From NCBI GenBank assembly GCA_032388755.1, contig CP135593.1, forward strand, positions 2,480,001 to 2,544,000: a stretch of 64,000 bases of DNA, read 5' to 3'. The DNA comes from Neisseria sp. DTU_2020_1000833_1_SI_GRL_NUU_006. Lineage in GTDB: Bacteria; Pseudomonadota; Gammaproteobacteria; Burkholderiales; Neisseriaceae. The notes under the pieces were generated by a model. That model was not told the origin of the DNA and made no database searches. It saw only the letters and a list, made by a program, of their open reading frames with translations. Below, piece after piece: positions 52,507 to 61,394 of this stretch. Positions within the stretch are counted from its first letter, which is position 1. Each line of letters opens with the position of its first letter. A program made the translations under genes and the position numbers.

Positions 52507-54088
52507 TGTGTTCTCTCGGTAAAATCAGTTCGAATCCGTTCATTTCGGGGTGGTAATGGAGTTGACCCATATTGGCGTGTGCCAGTTCGCGGGCAACGTA
52601 CAACCCCAATCCCGTACCCTGTTTTTCCGTGGTGTAGAACGGCTCGAAGAGATGGTTGCGGACTTCGGGCGAAATGCCTTTGCCGTTATCGGCAACGACG
52701 ATGGAAATGTGCATCCTGCCGCTGGGGCGGATCAGGACGGTAATCGCGTTTTCGTCCTGACGGCTGTGCCGCCACGCGTTATTGCAGAGGTTCCACATGA
52801 TTTGTTGGATGTGCATCACATCAGCGAGGACGGTAAGGTTGTTGCCGTCCATGTTCATGCGCAGGCAGCCGATGGCTTCGGAATTGTTGAGCGTGAACTC
52901 TTGTTTGAAGTCGAGCCAGAATTTCATCAGGTTGATCGGCTCGCGGCTGATATTGTCGCGTTTGTTGAGTAAAGAGATGTCTTCCAACATTTTATCGATG
53001 CGCTGGATGTTGCTGTCGATGATGCCGCAAAGCTTGGCTTTAACGGGATCGGGTTCGGCATCGTCATCACTTTCTTGCAGCAAATCGCTGGCGTGACGGA
53101 TGGCGGACATCGGATTACGGATTTCGTGGGCGAGGTTCGCGGTAAGCTGTCCGAGCGAGGTGAGCTTGGTGGACATTGCCTCTGCCGCGACTTCGCGCAG
53201 CGAACGGACATACAGCATGAGCAGTTCCGTCTGTTCCTGAATCAGCGGGACGGCGCGGACGTGCATGGCGTGTTGGAAGATGTGGATATCGGTTTCAAAC
53301 GGTTTGTCGGGATGATATTGCCAGCGTGTAACCAATTCGCCGAATACGACTTCCTGCTGGTCAACCACCAAACCGGGGAAATAGGTTTTTGCCTGTTTGT
53401 TGAAAAGCCAGACGCGCTGGGTGCTGTCGATGACGATAACGGCTTCCTGCACGCGGTTGAGAACGAGGCGGTTCAACCCGCTGATGCGGCGGTAGGCAAG
53501 CTGATGGCGGCTGGCAGATTCGGTTGCCTGCTCCAGATAGCGGGCAGCAAACGAAGTCAGCATGGCGACAAGGTAACACGCACCGCTGAGCAGAACCGTA
53601 GTAATCAGAGGCTGCGTATCCCAATCAAACGGATGCAGACGGATGCTGCCGTCAAGCAGCAGATTGAAGAAGAACAGCATGGACGCATAACCTGCGTACA
53701 GCATGGGGTAATGCCCGTAGCTGAGGAGGCAGGACGTCGCGACGAAAGGAAGGACAAGGATGCCGAAGCCCGAATCGACTCCGCCGGCGATATACACCAG
53801 TATCATCATCATCGAAATATCGACGACTGCGCTGGCATTGGGCAAATCCAAAGTCTGCCATTGCCAGTCCGGACGGGCGACGGATAACAAGATGAGGAAA
53901 GAATACAGCGCTGCCCAGCTGTAAAATTCGACGGGAGGGAATGACATGCCGATATGGGTGCCATTACTGTAAACGCCGAAAGCATGCATGACCAACAGCG
54001 GCAGCACGATGGCAATGCGGGCAATATTGATTAAACCGGGTATCCGCTCGCTCAGGTTTCCCAGTTCCTGAAAGCCGGACTTACTCAT
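52499..54088 (-). CDS. pilS: Type IV pilus sensor histidine kinase PilS
   Basis: 529 residues. The N-terminal ~190 residues hold about six membrane segments, as in Pseudomonas PilS, which senses pilin in the membrane. A PAS-like region (NRVQEAVIVIDSTQRVWLFN, ~211-230) precedes the HisKA domain with His321 (NLAHEIRNPMSAI), and an ATPase domain with NNAWRHS, DNGKGI and GTGLGLYVAREL. It phosphorylates PilR. It lies directly upstream of pilR on the same strand. Confidence 0.95.
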   Translation of the reverse strand: MSKSGFQELGNLSERIPGLINIARIAIVLPLLVMHAFGVYSNGTHIGMSFPPVEFYSWAALYSFLILLSVARPDWQWQTLDLPNASAVVDISMMMILVYIAGGVDSGFGILVLPFVATSCLLSYGHYPMLYAGYASMLFFFNLLLDGSIRLHPFDWDTQPLITTVLLSGACYLVAMLTSFAARYLEQATESASRHQLAYRRISGLNRLVLNRVQEAVIVIDSTQRVWLFNKQAKTYFPGLVVDQQEVVFGELVTRWQYHPDKPFETDIHIFQHAMHVRAVPLIQEQTELLMLYVRSLREVAAEAMSTKLTSLGQLTANLAHEIRNPMSAIRHASDLLQESDDDAEPDPVKAKLCGIIDSNIQRIDKMLEDISLLNKRDNISREPINLMKFWLDFKQEFTLNNSEAIGCLRMNMDGNNLTVLADVMHIQQIMWNLCNNAWRHSRQDENAITVLIRPSGRMHISIVVADNGKGISPEVRNHLFEPFYTTEKQGTGLGLYVARELAHANMGQLHYHPEMNGFELILPREHNE

Positions 54089-54252
54089 ATCCGCAACCCT
54101 TTTTGTTTATTTTTATCATTATTAGTACCTGTTTTTGAAATCGTTCTGCAATATTTCCGCAGACGGTCGTAAATATTTTTTTAATTTTGTCAGCATAACA
54201 TAAAACGACCGTGTTTTCTAGGTTTTCAATGTGTTATCGTTTCCTCTGTTGC

Positions 54253-56562
54253 TTATTCGGAAGCTGCGGATAAGGTTTTCAGACGACCTGAGATGTCCAA
54301 AACCTTCCCTTTTTTGCCGCGTTTGCCCTCGATATCGCAAATGCGCAATTTTTCCTGATGCGCCGCACCGCGCTTGCCGACGGTTTCAACGATGAATTCC
54401 GCAGCCGTGGTTACGAGAACGTGTTCCAGCGATGCGCCTTCGGTCAGCGACATCAACTGCAAACCGCGCCCTTTGGGCATGACTTTGAGTTCGCCGATGG
54501 AAAACGCCAAGAGGCGGTGGTCACTGCTGGCCAGTACGATTTTGCAGTCGGGGTTGATGAGCGAGGAGGCATAAACCGCAATCGGCGGCAGGACGGTTTC
54601 GCCGCTGTCCACGGTCATCACCACTTTGCCCGCTTTCACGCGTCCGACCATGTCGCCCAGCTTGGCGATGAAGCCGTAGCCGCCGCTGCCTGAGAGCAGG
54701 TAGTGCTGTTCGGGCTGGCCGGTGAGCATGGCGACGGGTTTCGCGCCGTTTTGCAGCTCGATTAACGATGAAACGGGCACGCCGTCGCCGCGCCCGCCGG
54801 GGATTTCGGCGGCATCGAGCGTGTAGGTCCTGCCCAATGAATCCAGGATGACGACGGGCAAAACAGTACGGCCTTCAAGGGTTTGTTTGAGGCGGTCGCC
54901 TTCTTTGAACGCGGTTTGGCTCAAATCAAGGTTGTGTCCGGCACGGCTGCGTATCCACCCTTTTTCCGACAGAATCAGCGTGATGGGTTCGTCGGCGGTG
55001 GTTTGCGTCAACACGGCGCGTCCGGCCTCTTCCACCAGTGTGCGGCGCGCGTCGCCAAACTGCTTCATGTCCGCCTGCATCTCTTTGATAATCAGCTTGC
55101 GTTTTTCGTTTTCGTCACCCAAAAGGATATTCAGACGGCCTTGTTCTTCACGCAACTCGTTCAATTCTTTTTCGAGTTTGAAACCTTCCAAACGTGCCAA
55201 CTGACGCAGGCGGATTTCCAAAATGTCTTCGGCTTGGATTTCGGTCAGCCCGAACGCCACCATCAAATCGGTTTTCGGGTCGTCTGATTCGCGGATGACT
55301 TTAATCACTTCATCAATGTGCAGAAAGACTTTCAGACGGCCTTCAAGGATGTGCAGCCGTTTTTCCACTTGGTTCAAACGGAATTTCAGACGACGTGTTA
55401 CGGTCACGACACGGAAATCCAGCCATTCCTGCAAAATCGTTTTCAGGTTTTTCTGCGCGGGGCGGTTGTCCAGCCCCATCATCACCAAGTTCATCGACAC
55501 ATTGCCTTCCAGCGAAGTCTGCGCCATCAGCGTGTTGATGAAGGTATCCGTATCGATACGGCTGGATTTCGGCTCGAACACCAGACGCACGGGATGTTCG
55601 CCGTCAGACTCGTCGCGTACGCGGTCGATTAAATCCAGCATCAGCTTTTTGGTGTTGAGCTGGTCTTGATTGAGCTGCTTTTTGCCTGCTTTCGGTTTCG
55701 GGTTAGTTTGTTCTTCGATTTCGGCAAGGATTTTGGCGGAATTGGCGTTCGGCGGCAGCTCGGTCACAATCACGCGCCATTGCCCGCGCGCCAGCTTCTC
55801 GATTTCGTAACGCGCACGCACGCGCACGCTGCCCTTGCCGGTTTCGTAAATCCGGCGCAATTCGTCCATCGGCGTGATGATTTGACCGCCGCCAGCAAAA
55901 TCAGGCGCGGGGATGTATTGCATCAGGTCGGCGGTTTCCAGCGTCGGCTTTTTCAACAGCGCAATCGCCGCCTGCGTGACTTCGTTCAAATTGTGCGACG
56001 GAATTTCGGTCGCCATGCCTACCGCGATGCCCGACGCGCCGTTGAGCAACACCATAGGCAGACGGGCGGGCAGGTGCAGCGGTTCGTCAAACGCGCCGTC
56101 GTAGTTCGGCACGAAATCCACCGTCCCCTGATTGATTTCGGACAACAGCAATTCCGCAATCGGCGTCAGCCGCGCTTCGGTGTAACGCATCGCCGCCGCC
56201 CCGTCGCCGTCGCGCGAACCGAAGTTGCCGATGCCGTCGATTAAGGGGTAGCGCAAGGTAAAATCCTGCGCCATCCGCACCATCGCCTCATAGGCGGAAC
56301 TGTCGCCGTGCGGGTGGTATTTACCCAAAATCTCGCCGACCACGCGCGCCGACTTCACCGGCTTCGCCCCCGCCGTCAAGCCCATATCGCGCATGGCAAA
56401 CAAAATGCGCCGCTGCACGGGCTTCTGGCCGTCTGAAACTTCAGGCAGCGCGCGGCCTTTGACCACGCTCATAGCGTATTCGAGATAGGCGCGTTCGGCG
56501 TATTGACCTAAGAGCAGGTAGTCTTCGCCGACAGGGGATGGGACGGAAACGTGTTCGTTCAT
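54253..56562 (-). CDS. parC: DNA topoisomerase IV subunit A
   Basis: 769 residues. ParC cuts and rejoins DNA to decatenate chromosomes, with ParE. The catalytic Tyr lies in AAAMRYTEARLTP (~130), and the quinolone-resistance region GKYHPHGDSSAYEAMVRMAQDF is present with Ser and Glu-position residues of the sensitive type as far as I can judge. Coiled coil FKLEKELNELREEQGRL and C-terminal beta-pinwheel follow. A Correia element lies 41 bp upstream of the start and may shape its promoter. AGGCCGTCTGAA-type DUS variants are embedded. Confidence 0.96.
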   Translation of the reverse strand: MNEHVSVPSPVGEDYLLLGQYAERAYLEYAMSVVKGRALPEVSDGQKPVQRRILFAMRDMGLTAGAKPVKSARVVGEILGKYHPHGDSSAYEAMVRMAQDFTLRYPLIDGIGNFGSRDGDGAAAMRYTEARLTPIAELLLSEINQGTVDFVPNYDGAFDEPLHLPARLPMVLLNGASGIAVGMATEIPSHNLNEVTQAAIALLKKPTLETADLMQYIPAPDFAGGGQIITPMDELRRIYETGKGSVRVRARYEIEKLARGQWRVIVTELPPNANSAKILAEIEEQTNPKPKAGKKQLNQDQLNTKKLMLDLIDRVRDESDGEHPVRLVFEPKSSRIDTDTFINTLMAQTSLEGNVSMNLVMMGLDNRPAQKNLKTILQEWLDFRVVTVTRRLKFRLNQVEKRLHILEGRLKVFLHIDEVIKVIRESDDPKTDLMVAFGLTEIQAEDILEIRLRQLARLEGFKLEKELNELREEQGRLNILLGDENEKRKLIIKEMQADMKQFGDARRTLVEEAGRAVLTQTTADEPITLILSEKGWIRSRAGHNLDLSQTAFKEGDRLKQTLEGRTVLPVVILDSLGRTYTLDAAEIPGGRGDGVPVSSLIELQNGAKPVAMLTGQPEQHYLLSGSGGYGFIAKLGDMVGRVKAGKVVMTVDSGETVLPPIAVYASSLINPDCKIVLASSDHRLLAFSIGELKVMPKGRGLQLMSLTEGASLEHVLVTTAAEFIVETVGKRGAAHQEKLRICDIEGKRGKKGKVLDISGRLKTLSAASE

Positions 56563-56602
56563 AAGGAAGCTGGAAATAAAGGTAAAGGGCGATATTGTAA
56601 AG

Positions 56603-56709
56603 TATAGTGGATTAACTTTAAACCAGTACGGCGTTGCTTCGCCTTGCCGTACTATCTGTACTGTCTGCGGCTTCGTCGCCTTGTCCTGATTTAAAGTTAA
56701 TCCACTATA
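56603..56709. repeat. Correia element (CREE/NEMIS) upstream of parC
   Basis: 107 bp with perfect TATAGTGGATTAA/TTAATCCACTATA ends. It is nearly identical to the copy at 42313. Confidence 0.93.
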
Positions 56710-56793
56710 AAAATGGGGTTTCTGTTAGAGAAGGGCAGGTCGTACTGAGTTTTGATTGGGCATTGGCGGGAAGTTTATGAAATTTTAGATATT

Positions 56794-56825
56794 AAGGGTC
56801 GTCTGAAAATTTTCAGACGACCCTT
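56794..56825. terminator. DUS inverted-pair hairpin
   Basis: AAGGGTCGTCTGAAAA and TTTTCAGACGACCCTT form a perfect 16-bp stem with no loop bases to spare. Confidence 0.85.
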
Positions 56826-57021
56826 AAATATACAGTAGTGGTCAATATTTCAGTACGGATCCAACCGGTTTGTTAGCCTCATGCCTGTACGTTGGATATA
56901 AATGCCTAGTTGGGTCGGAGAAAGTATTTTCAGACGACATAGAAGGTCGTCTGAAAAGCTTTGGTTTGAAAAAGTAGGTATCGGCATTCTATAAAACTGC
57001 ACAGTTCCGGAAATGCAGCAG

Positions 57022-57300
57022 TTATTCGTACACAATTCCTGCAATTATCTCATGTTCGTTCAACCCGCCGTATTGTTGTTCCCAATCGTGTGAGGCTTCG
57101 AGTGTATCGCATTCTTGGGCAACGGATAATTGAATACCGTCCATTTTGTCGGAGGCCATTCCGCTAAGTCGGTCGCACATCTCTGCAGAGAGATTTTGTT
57201 CGGAAGATTGATGGGCTTCTGAATAACTGTAAGGGAATGCCAAAAATCCTAAAACGAAGGCAGCAATGGCGAGCCATGCATTTTTACGGTAACGGGTCAT
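57022..57300 (-). CDS. Small exported protein of unknown function
   Basis: 92 residues from the ATG at 57300 with GGAGG five bases upstream. A signal peptide or anchor (WLAIAAFVLGFLAFPYSYSEA, ~9-29) precedes a short acidic mature part with two cysteines (EMCDRLSGMASDKMDG, VAQECDTLEASHDWEQQYGG) that could form a disulfide. I do not recognise it. It diverges from the S24 repressor gene, and a repressor-like site lies 22 bases before its start, so it may be that regulator's target. Confidence 0.7.
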   Translation of the reverse strand: MTRYRKNAWLAIAAFVLGFLAFPYSYSEAHQSSEQNLSAEMCDRLSGMASDKMDGIQLSVAQECDTLEASHDWEQQYGGLNEHEIIAGIVYE

Positions 57301-57321
57301 TATATCCTCCAATCAAATAAA

Positions 57322-57339
57322 ACTAAGATTTTTCTTACT
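57322..57339. promoter_or_regulatory. Candidate repressor site 1
   Basis: ACTAAGATTTTTCTTACT is an interrupted dyad (TAAG-N6-CTTA) next to the start of the small exported gene. A close copy lies at 57502. The proposed binder is the S24 protein at 57595. Confidence 0.45.
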
Positions 57340-57501
57340 TGCTTGTGTCAAACAGCCTTTGCTTCATGAAAATCTGATTACAATCATCGTAATATATGCC
57401 ATGTTTTACCTGATTATGGCTGAAGAAGGCCTGGTTTTTTTGAAGCGTTGGAAGAATCATACTAAGCAAAAACAAAAAATGCAATACTTTTTCTTAATTC
57501 A

Positions 57502-57519
57502 ACTAATATTTTTCTTACA
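57502..57519. promoter_or_regulatory. Candidate repressor site 2
   Basis: ACTAATATTTTTCTTACA repeats site 1 with three changes, and a half-site AAACTAAGG lies at 57529-57537. These sit just upstream of the S24 repressor gene, suggesting autoregulation. Confidence 0.45.
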
Positions 57520-57594
57520 TTTTTAATAAAACTAAGGTAAAATAAACCCACAAGTGCTTCATTGTAGGAGGCGCATTTCAGCCTGAGGATCGAT

Positions 57595-58287
57595 ATGGAT
57601 ACATTTAAAGACAGATTGGTGTTTTTGTGGAAAGACGAAGCGCGCCAAGCCAAAATTGCCGCAGACATTGATATGACCATTGCGGGATTTAGTAGGATTT
57701 GGAACGAAGGCGGTTTGCCGAAATCGGAAACTCTAAAAAAAATCAAACAACTGAAAGGTTGCAGTATTGACTGGCTGTTGACTGGGGAGGGGAGTCCGTT
57801 CCCTAATGCGCAAGTTCCGTCTTCTACTGCAGTTGCTTATGATACATTGGGCAATCCAGTTGATATCGACGAGTTTGTCTTTGTTCCGCGTTATGATATT
57901 CAGGCTGCCGCCGGACATGGGCGGTTAGTAGGTGATGAAAAACCTGTTTTTACCATGGCATTCCGTCGGTATTGGGTAGAAAATTATGTTACCCGTGATA
58001 CTAAAAACCTTTCCGTTATTTCGGTCAAGGGGGATTCTATGGAAGGGGTTTTGAATGATGGGGATACTATTTTAATCAATCATGCTGAGACTGCGCCGAA
58101 GGATGGGCTGTACGTTTTGAGGCTTAATGAGAATTTGTTGGTAAAACGATTACAGCTGATGCCAGGCGGGGTGGTGAATGTGATTTCCGCCAATGAGGCT
58201 TATCCGACTTTTGAAATTGATTTGAATAATTTGACTGACGATGTTGCCATTATCGGGCGTGTCGAGTGGTTCGGGCGAAATATTTGA
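57595..58287 (+). CDS. S24 (LexA/CI-like) transcriptional repressor
   Basis: 230 residues. The N-terminal ~65 residues form a helix-turn-helix (AKIAADIDMTIAGFSRIWNEGG, then CSIDWLLTGEGSP, typical of phage CI-like proteins). The C-terminal peptidase S24 domain has Ser148 (VKGDSMEGVL) and Lys184 (LLVKRLQ), 36 residues apart, and a possible Ala-Gly self-cleavage site (QAAAGHGRL, ~106-107). It would lose dimerisation after RecA-promoted cleavage. No phage genes are near. It is divergent from a small exported protein gene, with repeated dyads between. Confidence 0.88.
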   Translation: MDTFKDRLVFLWKDEARQAKIAADIDMTIAGFSRIWNEGGLPKSETLKKIKQLKGCSIDWLLTGEGSPFPNAQVPSSTAVAYDTLGNPVDIDEFVFVPRYDIQAAAGHGRLVGDEKPVFTMAFRRYWVENYVTRDTKNLSVISVKGDSMEGVLNDGDTILINHAETAPKDGLYVLRLNENLLVKRLQLMPGGVVNVISANEAYPTFEIDLNNLTDDVAIIGRVEWFGRNI

Positions 58288-58495
58288 ATGGTGTAGTCCT
58301 TGTATTTTCAGACGACTTGTTAAGTAGTGGTTTATGGTTTTTATCTCTATTGATAAATATAGAAGTGGACTCCATCTTGCATGGAGAAGTCCGTGAAGCT
58401 GCAACTCTTGATGCCGGTCAATCTGAGGGCAGACTTGCTTTAGGTTAAGGTTTGCAGGACAATATCGAAAATATTCATATAAAAGGAAACACATC

Positions 58496-58834
58496 ATGTC
58501 AGACGAAAGTCCAATTATTTTCACTGATAGCTGCTGTACCAAGGTTGCCGATTTGATTGCAGAAGAAAACAATCCCGATTTGAAATTACGCGTGTTTGTT
58601 AATGGCGGAGGTTGTTCGGGATTCCAGTATGGTTTTACTTTTGATGAAATCAAAAATGATGACGATTTTGAAATTCAGAAAAACGGCCTGACTTTCTTGG
58701 TGGACCCGATGAGCTACCAATATTTGGTTGGTGCGGAAATTGATTACACTGAAAGTTTGCAAGGATCGCAATTTGTTATTCGTAATCCGAATGCAGAAAC
58801 GACTTGCGGTTGCGGGTCATCCTTCTCAGTTTGA
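58496..58834 (+). CDS. erpA: Iron-sulfur cluster insertion protein ErpA
   Basis: 112 residues, A-type Fe-S carrier. The three conserved cysteines are Cys40 (NGGGCSGFQYGF), Cys104 and Cys106 (TTCGCGSSF). It passes [4Fe-4S] clusters to target enzymes. The acidic loop DEIKNDDDFE is typical of ErpA. AAAGGAAACACATC precedes the ATG. It stands alone, with a strong hairpin terminator. Confidence 0.95.
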   Translation: MSDESPIIFTDSCCTKVADLIAEENNPDLKLRVFVNGGGCSGFQYGFTFDEIKNDDDFEIQKNGLTFLVDPMSYQYLVGAEIDYTESLQGSQFVIRNPNAETTCGCGSSFSV

Positions 58835-59165
58835 GCCATATGTAGATAAAAAAGGCCGTTTGTTTATACAAACGGCCTTTCGTTTGTAATTGCTTTCCAA
58901 TAAAAATCATCTGTCTTATAATCTATAATTCCCTTTGGGAATATTTACTCATGTACTATCTGTTATTTGATTTACATTCAGCTTGGTGCCGATAGGTTGC
59001 ATACCCAAAGCTAATTATCAGATAGTTGGGTAGTTTAGGAAGTTTCGGGAGTAGTGTCTAAGTCAGATGATAGGTTGACGGATCGCTGCCGTGTATCATG
59101 GTATAAGCAAAATCAAGCCGGTTTCCGTGAATGGGATTAAAAGTTCGGTTTGTTCTAGGATAACA
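58835..59165. other. Intergenic region erpA to zinc-ribbon gene
   Basis: 331 bp. Beyond the erpA terminator it has a short palindrome, ATTCCCTTTGGGAAT (~58928-58942). No gene is seen; an open stretch in frame with the next gene from 59091 lacks a good start. Confidence 0.55.
58851..58880 (+). terminator. Terminator after erpA
   Basis: AAAGGCCGTTTGT and ACAAACGGCCTTT form a perfect 13-bp stem with a 4-nt loop. Confidence 0.92.
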
Positions 59166-59834
59166 ATGAAAAACTCTGACAAACTTTACGATGTTTATGT
59201 TTCTTATCCGCCAGATGTCGATCATGAGCGTATCAATGCATGCCTATATGATAACTTGCCGGAAAAAGAAGCAGAAGATTTGGTTCAGGCACTTTCTGAA
59301 CGTCCGCAAGCGATTATTGCCGAGAATTGTACGCAGGATGAGCGCGAGAATGCGCAGCAGTATTTCAACTACTTGGGGCTTGATGTTATTGTGCGTCAGT
59401 CCATGGAGTTGCAGGTAAGTGAGGACGAAGGTGAAAACGAGGAAGCGTCTTTAAAGCAATGTCCCGTTTGTATGACGATTACGGAGGATGTGGCAGCAGA
59501 GGAATGTGCCGTCTGCCATTTCCATTTTGCCAGTGCAACCGAGCAAATCATCCAGCGTAAACGTATTGAGTGGCAGGAAAAGGTGGCGTTTGAGCATAAA
59601 AAACAAGCTGAAATCGCTCATAAATTGCAACTTGAAAAAGAGCGGGAAGAGAAGTTGATGCGGAAAGAAATCCGTGCCGAACTTGAAAGCAAATTGCGGC
59701 AGGAGTTGGGGCAGGATCCTAGACTGGAAGCCCTTACTTCCAAACGCAATATGATTGTTCTGGTTTCTGTTTTGGGTGTGTTGGCTATGTTCGGCTTGGT
59801 GGCGGCAGGATATTTGGCAGCCAAATACCTTTGA
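59166..59834 (+). CDS. Predicted tail-anchored zinc-ribbon/coiled-coil protein (unknown)
   Basis: 222 residues from the ATG at 59166 with AGGATAACA upstream. Order: a folded N-terminal part (YDVYVSYPPDVDHERINACL and on to ~85), an acidic patch, a zinc ribbon with CPVC and CAVC (~98-118), a long charged coiled coil (~125-190; KLQLEKEREEKLMRKEIRAE) and one C-terminal membrane helix (MIVLVSVLGVLAMFGLVAAGYLAA). That places most of it in the cytoplasm with a C-tail anchor. I do not recognise the family. It is monocistronic, with a hairpin terminator. Confidence 0.8.
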   Translation: MKNSDKLYDVYVSYPPDVDHERINACLYDNLPEKEAEDLVQALSERPQAIIAENCTQDERENAQQYFNYLGLDVIVRQSMELQVSEDEGENEEASLKQCPVCMTITEDVAAEECAVCHFHFASATEQIIQRKRIEWQEKVAFEHKKQAEIAHKLQLEKEREEKLMRKEIRAELESKLRQELGQDPRLEALTSKRNMIVLVSVLGVLAMFGLVAAGYLAAKYL

Positions 59835-59864
59835 TGAATGCTTTTAAATTTGAATATATCGTAG

Positions 59865-59897
59865 ACCGGATTTCATTTTGAAATCCGGTTTTTATTA
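59865..59897 (+). terminator. Terminator after the zinc-ribbon gene
   Basis: ACCGGATTTC and GAAATCCGGT are separated by six bases and followed by T5. Confidence 0.9.
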
Positions 59898-60026
59898 TTG
59901 TGATGTCCTGCTATGAAGAGTTGTATTGATTTTGTGGGGATACTGTATCGTGTCTATTGAAACGGATTGTCCAATGTACCATAATCCGACTGTTCTATTC
60001 CTATTAAAGCAATAAAGGTCAAAATT

Positions 60027-60869
60027 ATGTGCCAACTGCTCGGCATGAACTGTAATACCCCAACGGACATTATGTTTTCCTTCGAGGGTTTCCGCCGCCG
60101 CGGCGGCATTACCGACCATCACGCAGATGGATTCGGTATCGGTTTCTTTGAAGGGAAAGGTGTACGCTTGTTCCACGATGACAAGCCCAGCGCCGATTCT
60201 CCGGTTGCCGACCTGGTTCGCGCCTATCAAATTAAATCTGAAAACGTCATTGCCCACATCCGTAAAGCCTCGCAAGGGCAGACCTCTTTGGCCAATACCC
60301 ATCCTTTTATGCGTGAAATGTGGGGCGAATATTGGCTCTTCGCGCATAACGGGCATTTGATTGATTTTTATCCGGAACAAGGCGAGTATTACCATGCTGT
60401 CGGTACGACCGACTCCGAACGTGCATTTTGTTATATCCTCAACCGGCTTCGCAGCCGCTTTGCTGAGAAACCTGATTCCGATACTTTGTTTGATGTCGTT
60501 GCCGCGCTAACTCACGAAATTCGCCGCTTCGGATTGTTCAATTTTGTAATGTCCAACGGCGACTGCCTGTTTGCCCATGCCAGTACGCTGCTGCACTATA
60601 TCGTGCGTAAAGCTCCTTTCGGCAAGGCACGGCTTTTGGACGATGACGTGATGATTGATTTTTCCGCAGTTACCACCCCGAATGACAAAGTCTCCGTTAT
60701 TGCCACACTGCCCTTGACCCGAGACGAAACTTGGTCGCAATTAGCTGTTGATGAATTAGTCATGTTCCGAGACGGTGATATTGTCCGCAGCGACCGCCCT
60801 GAAAGCCCTGTTTACATGAGCGCGGAAGAGGGGTTGGCAATTGCCCGCGCAGTCGGCGTGTCCGTATAA
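60027..60869 (+). CDS. Class II glutamine amidotransferase (YafJ-like)
   Basis: 280 residues. Cys2 is the Ntn nucleophile after removal of Met1 (MCQLLGMNCNTP). RRRGGITDHHADGFGIGFFEG, VIAHIRKASQG, NTHPF and FAHNGHL are the conserved substrate-side motifs. The closest known type is YafJ/Gn-AT_II (DUF4072-like), which hydrolyses a gamma-glutamyl amide; the acceptor is unknown. The length is near that of E. coli YafJ. AGGTCAAAATT precedes the start, and a DUS terminator follows. Confidence 0.92.
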   Translation: MCQLLGMNCNTPTDIMFSFEGFRRRGGITDHHADGFGIGFFEGKGVRLFHDDKPSADSPVADLVRAYQIKSENVIAHIRKASQGQTSLANTHPFMREMWGEYWLFAHNGHLIDFYPEQGEYYHAVGTTDSERAFCYILNRLRSRFAEKPDSDTLFDVVAALTHEIRRFGLFNFVMSNGDCLFAHASTLLHYIVRKAPFGKARLLDDDVMIDFSAVTTPNDKVSVIATLPLTRDETWSQLAVDELVMFRDGDIVRSDRPESPVYMSAEEGLAIARAVGVSV

Positions 60870-60874
60870 ATATG

Positions 60875-60909
60875 AAAGGTCGTCTGAAAAATGTTCAGAC
60901 GACCTTTTT
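60875..60909. terminator. Bidirectional DUS terminator
   Basis: AAAGGTCGTCTGAA and TTCAGACGACCTTT, loop of ~5 nt, followed by T6, between the convergent amidotransferase gene and the Cys-rich exported protein gene. Confidence 0.9.
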
Positions 60910-60922
60910 TATGTCGCTTTTA

Positions 60923-61264
60923 TCAATAATTGGTCGAGCAGAACTGCTCACGCTTGTCTGCATCGGCGGCATAACACGTCAAGCCCATTCCCGCCGCGTT
61001 GCTGTTGTTCGCCTTCGCTCCCGGTTTTTTGTTCACCAAAACCTTGCCGTTTTTCCCAATCTCCACGGTTACGCCTTTACCGTTTTTCAGCTTCCATTTC
61101 AATACCTGCGCATCGGCATTCTGACACTTATTGACCGTACAGCCGCCTTCAGCCGCGACATTACCATTTTTATAAATCACACATTGCTGCTGACTGTCGG
61201 TACAGGCCGCATAGGCAGCAACGGAAAAACAGGAAATCAGCGCGGCAAACAAAACAGGTTTCAT
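60923..61264 (-). CDS. Small Cys-rich exported protein (unknown)
   Basis: 113 residues from the ATG at 61264 with AAGGAG upstream. The signal peptide (~1-19, ending AAYA) is followed by a mature protein of ~94 residues with six cysteines (CTDSQQQC, GGCTVNKC, LTCYAAD, QFCSTNY), likely disulfide-bonded in the periplasm or outside. The middle is Lys/Gly-rich (KLKNGKGVTVEIGKNGKVLV). I do not recognise the family. It stands alone. Confidence 0.78.
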   Translation of the reverse strand: MKPVLFAALISCFSVAAYAACTDSQQQCVIYKNGNVAAEGGCTVNKCQNADAQVLKWKLKNGKGVTVEIGKNGKVLVNKKPGAKANNSNAAGMGLTCYAADADKREQFCSTNY

Positions 61265-61394
61265 GGTTTGGACTCCTTGGGTGGTGATGATGGGTTGGTA
61301 ATATTTGGAACTATACGCCTGTTTGTATGGGTAAACCAGCGGGTATGAGATAAGTAATATATTGATTTAATATTTAAATAAATTTCTAATTTTA

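Larger units (their letters stand above)
56563..57021. other. Intergenic region parC to small exported protein gene
   Basis: 459 bp. It holds the Correia element (56603-56709), a DUS terminator (56794-56825) and a second DUS pair at ~56930-56957 (CAGACGACATAGAAGGTCGTCTG). No gene is seen; a 64-codon frame at 56850-57044 is not supported. Confidence 0.75.

Noticed and set aside
52171..53887. Long plus-strand frames opposite pilS and pilR
   Set aside because: No family features; the minus-strand genes have all catalytic motifs.
57595..58287. S24 repressor as evidence of a prophage
   Set aside because: No integrase, structural, lysis or replication genes are nearby, and flanking genes are ordinary chromosomal ones.
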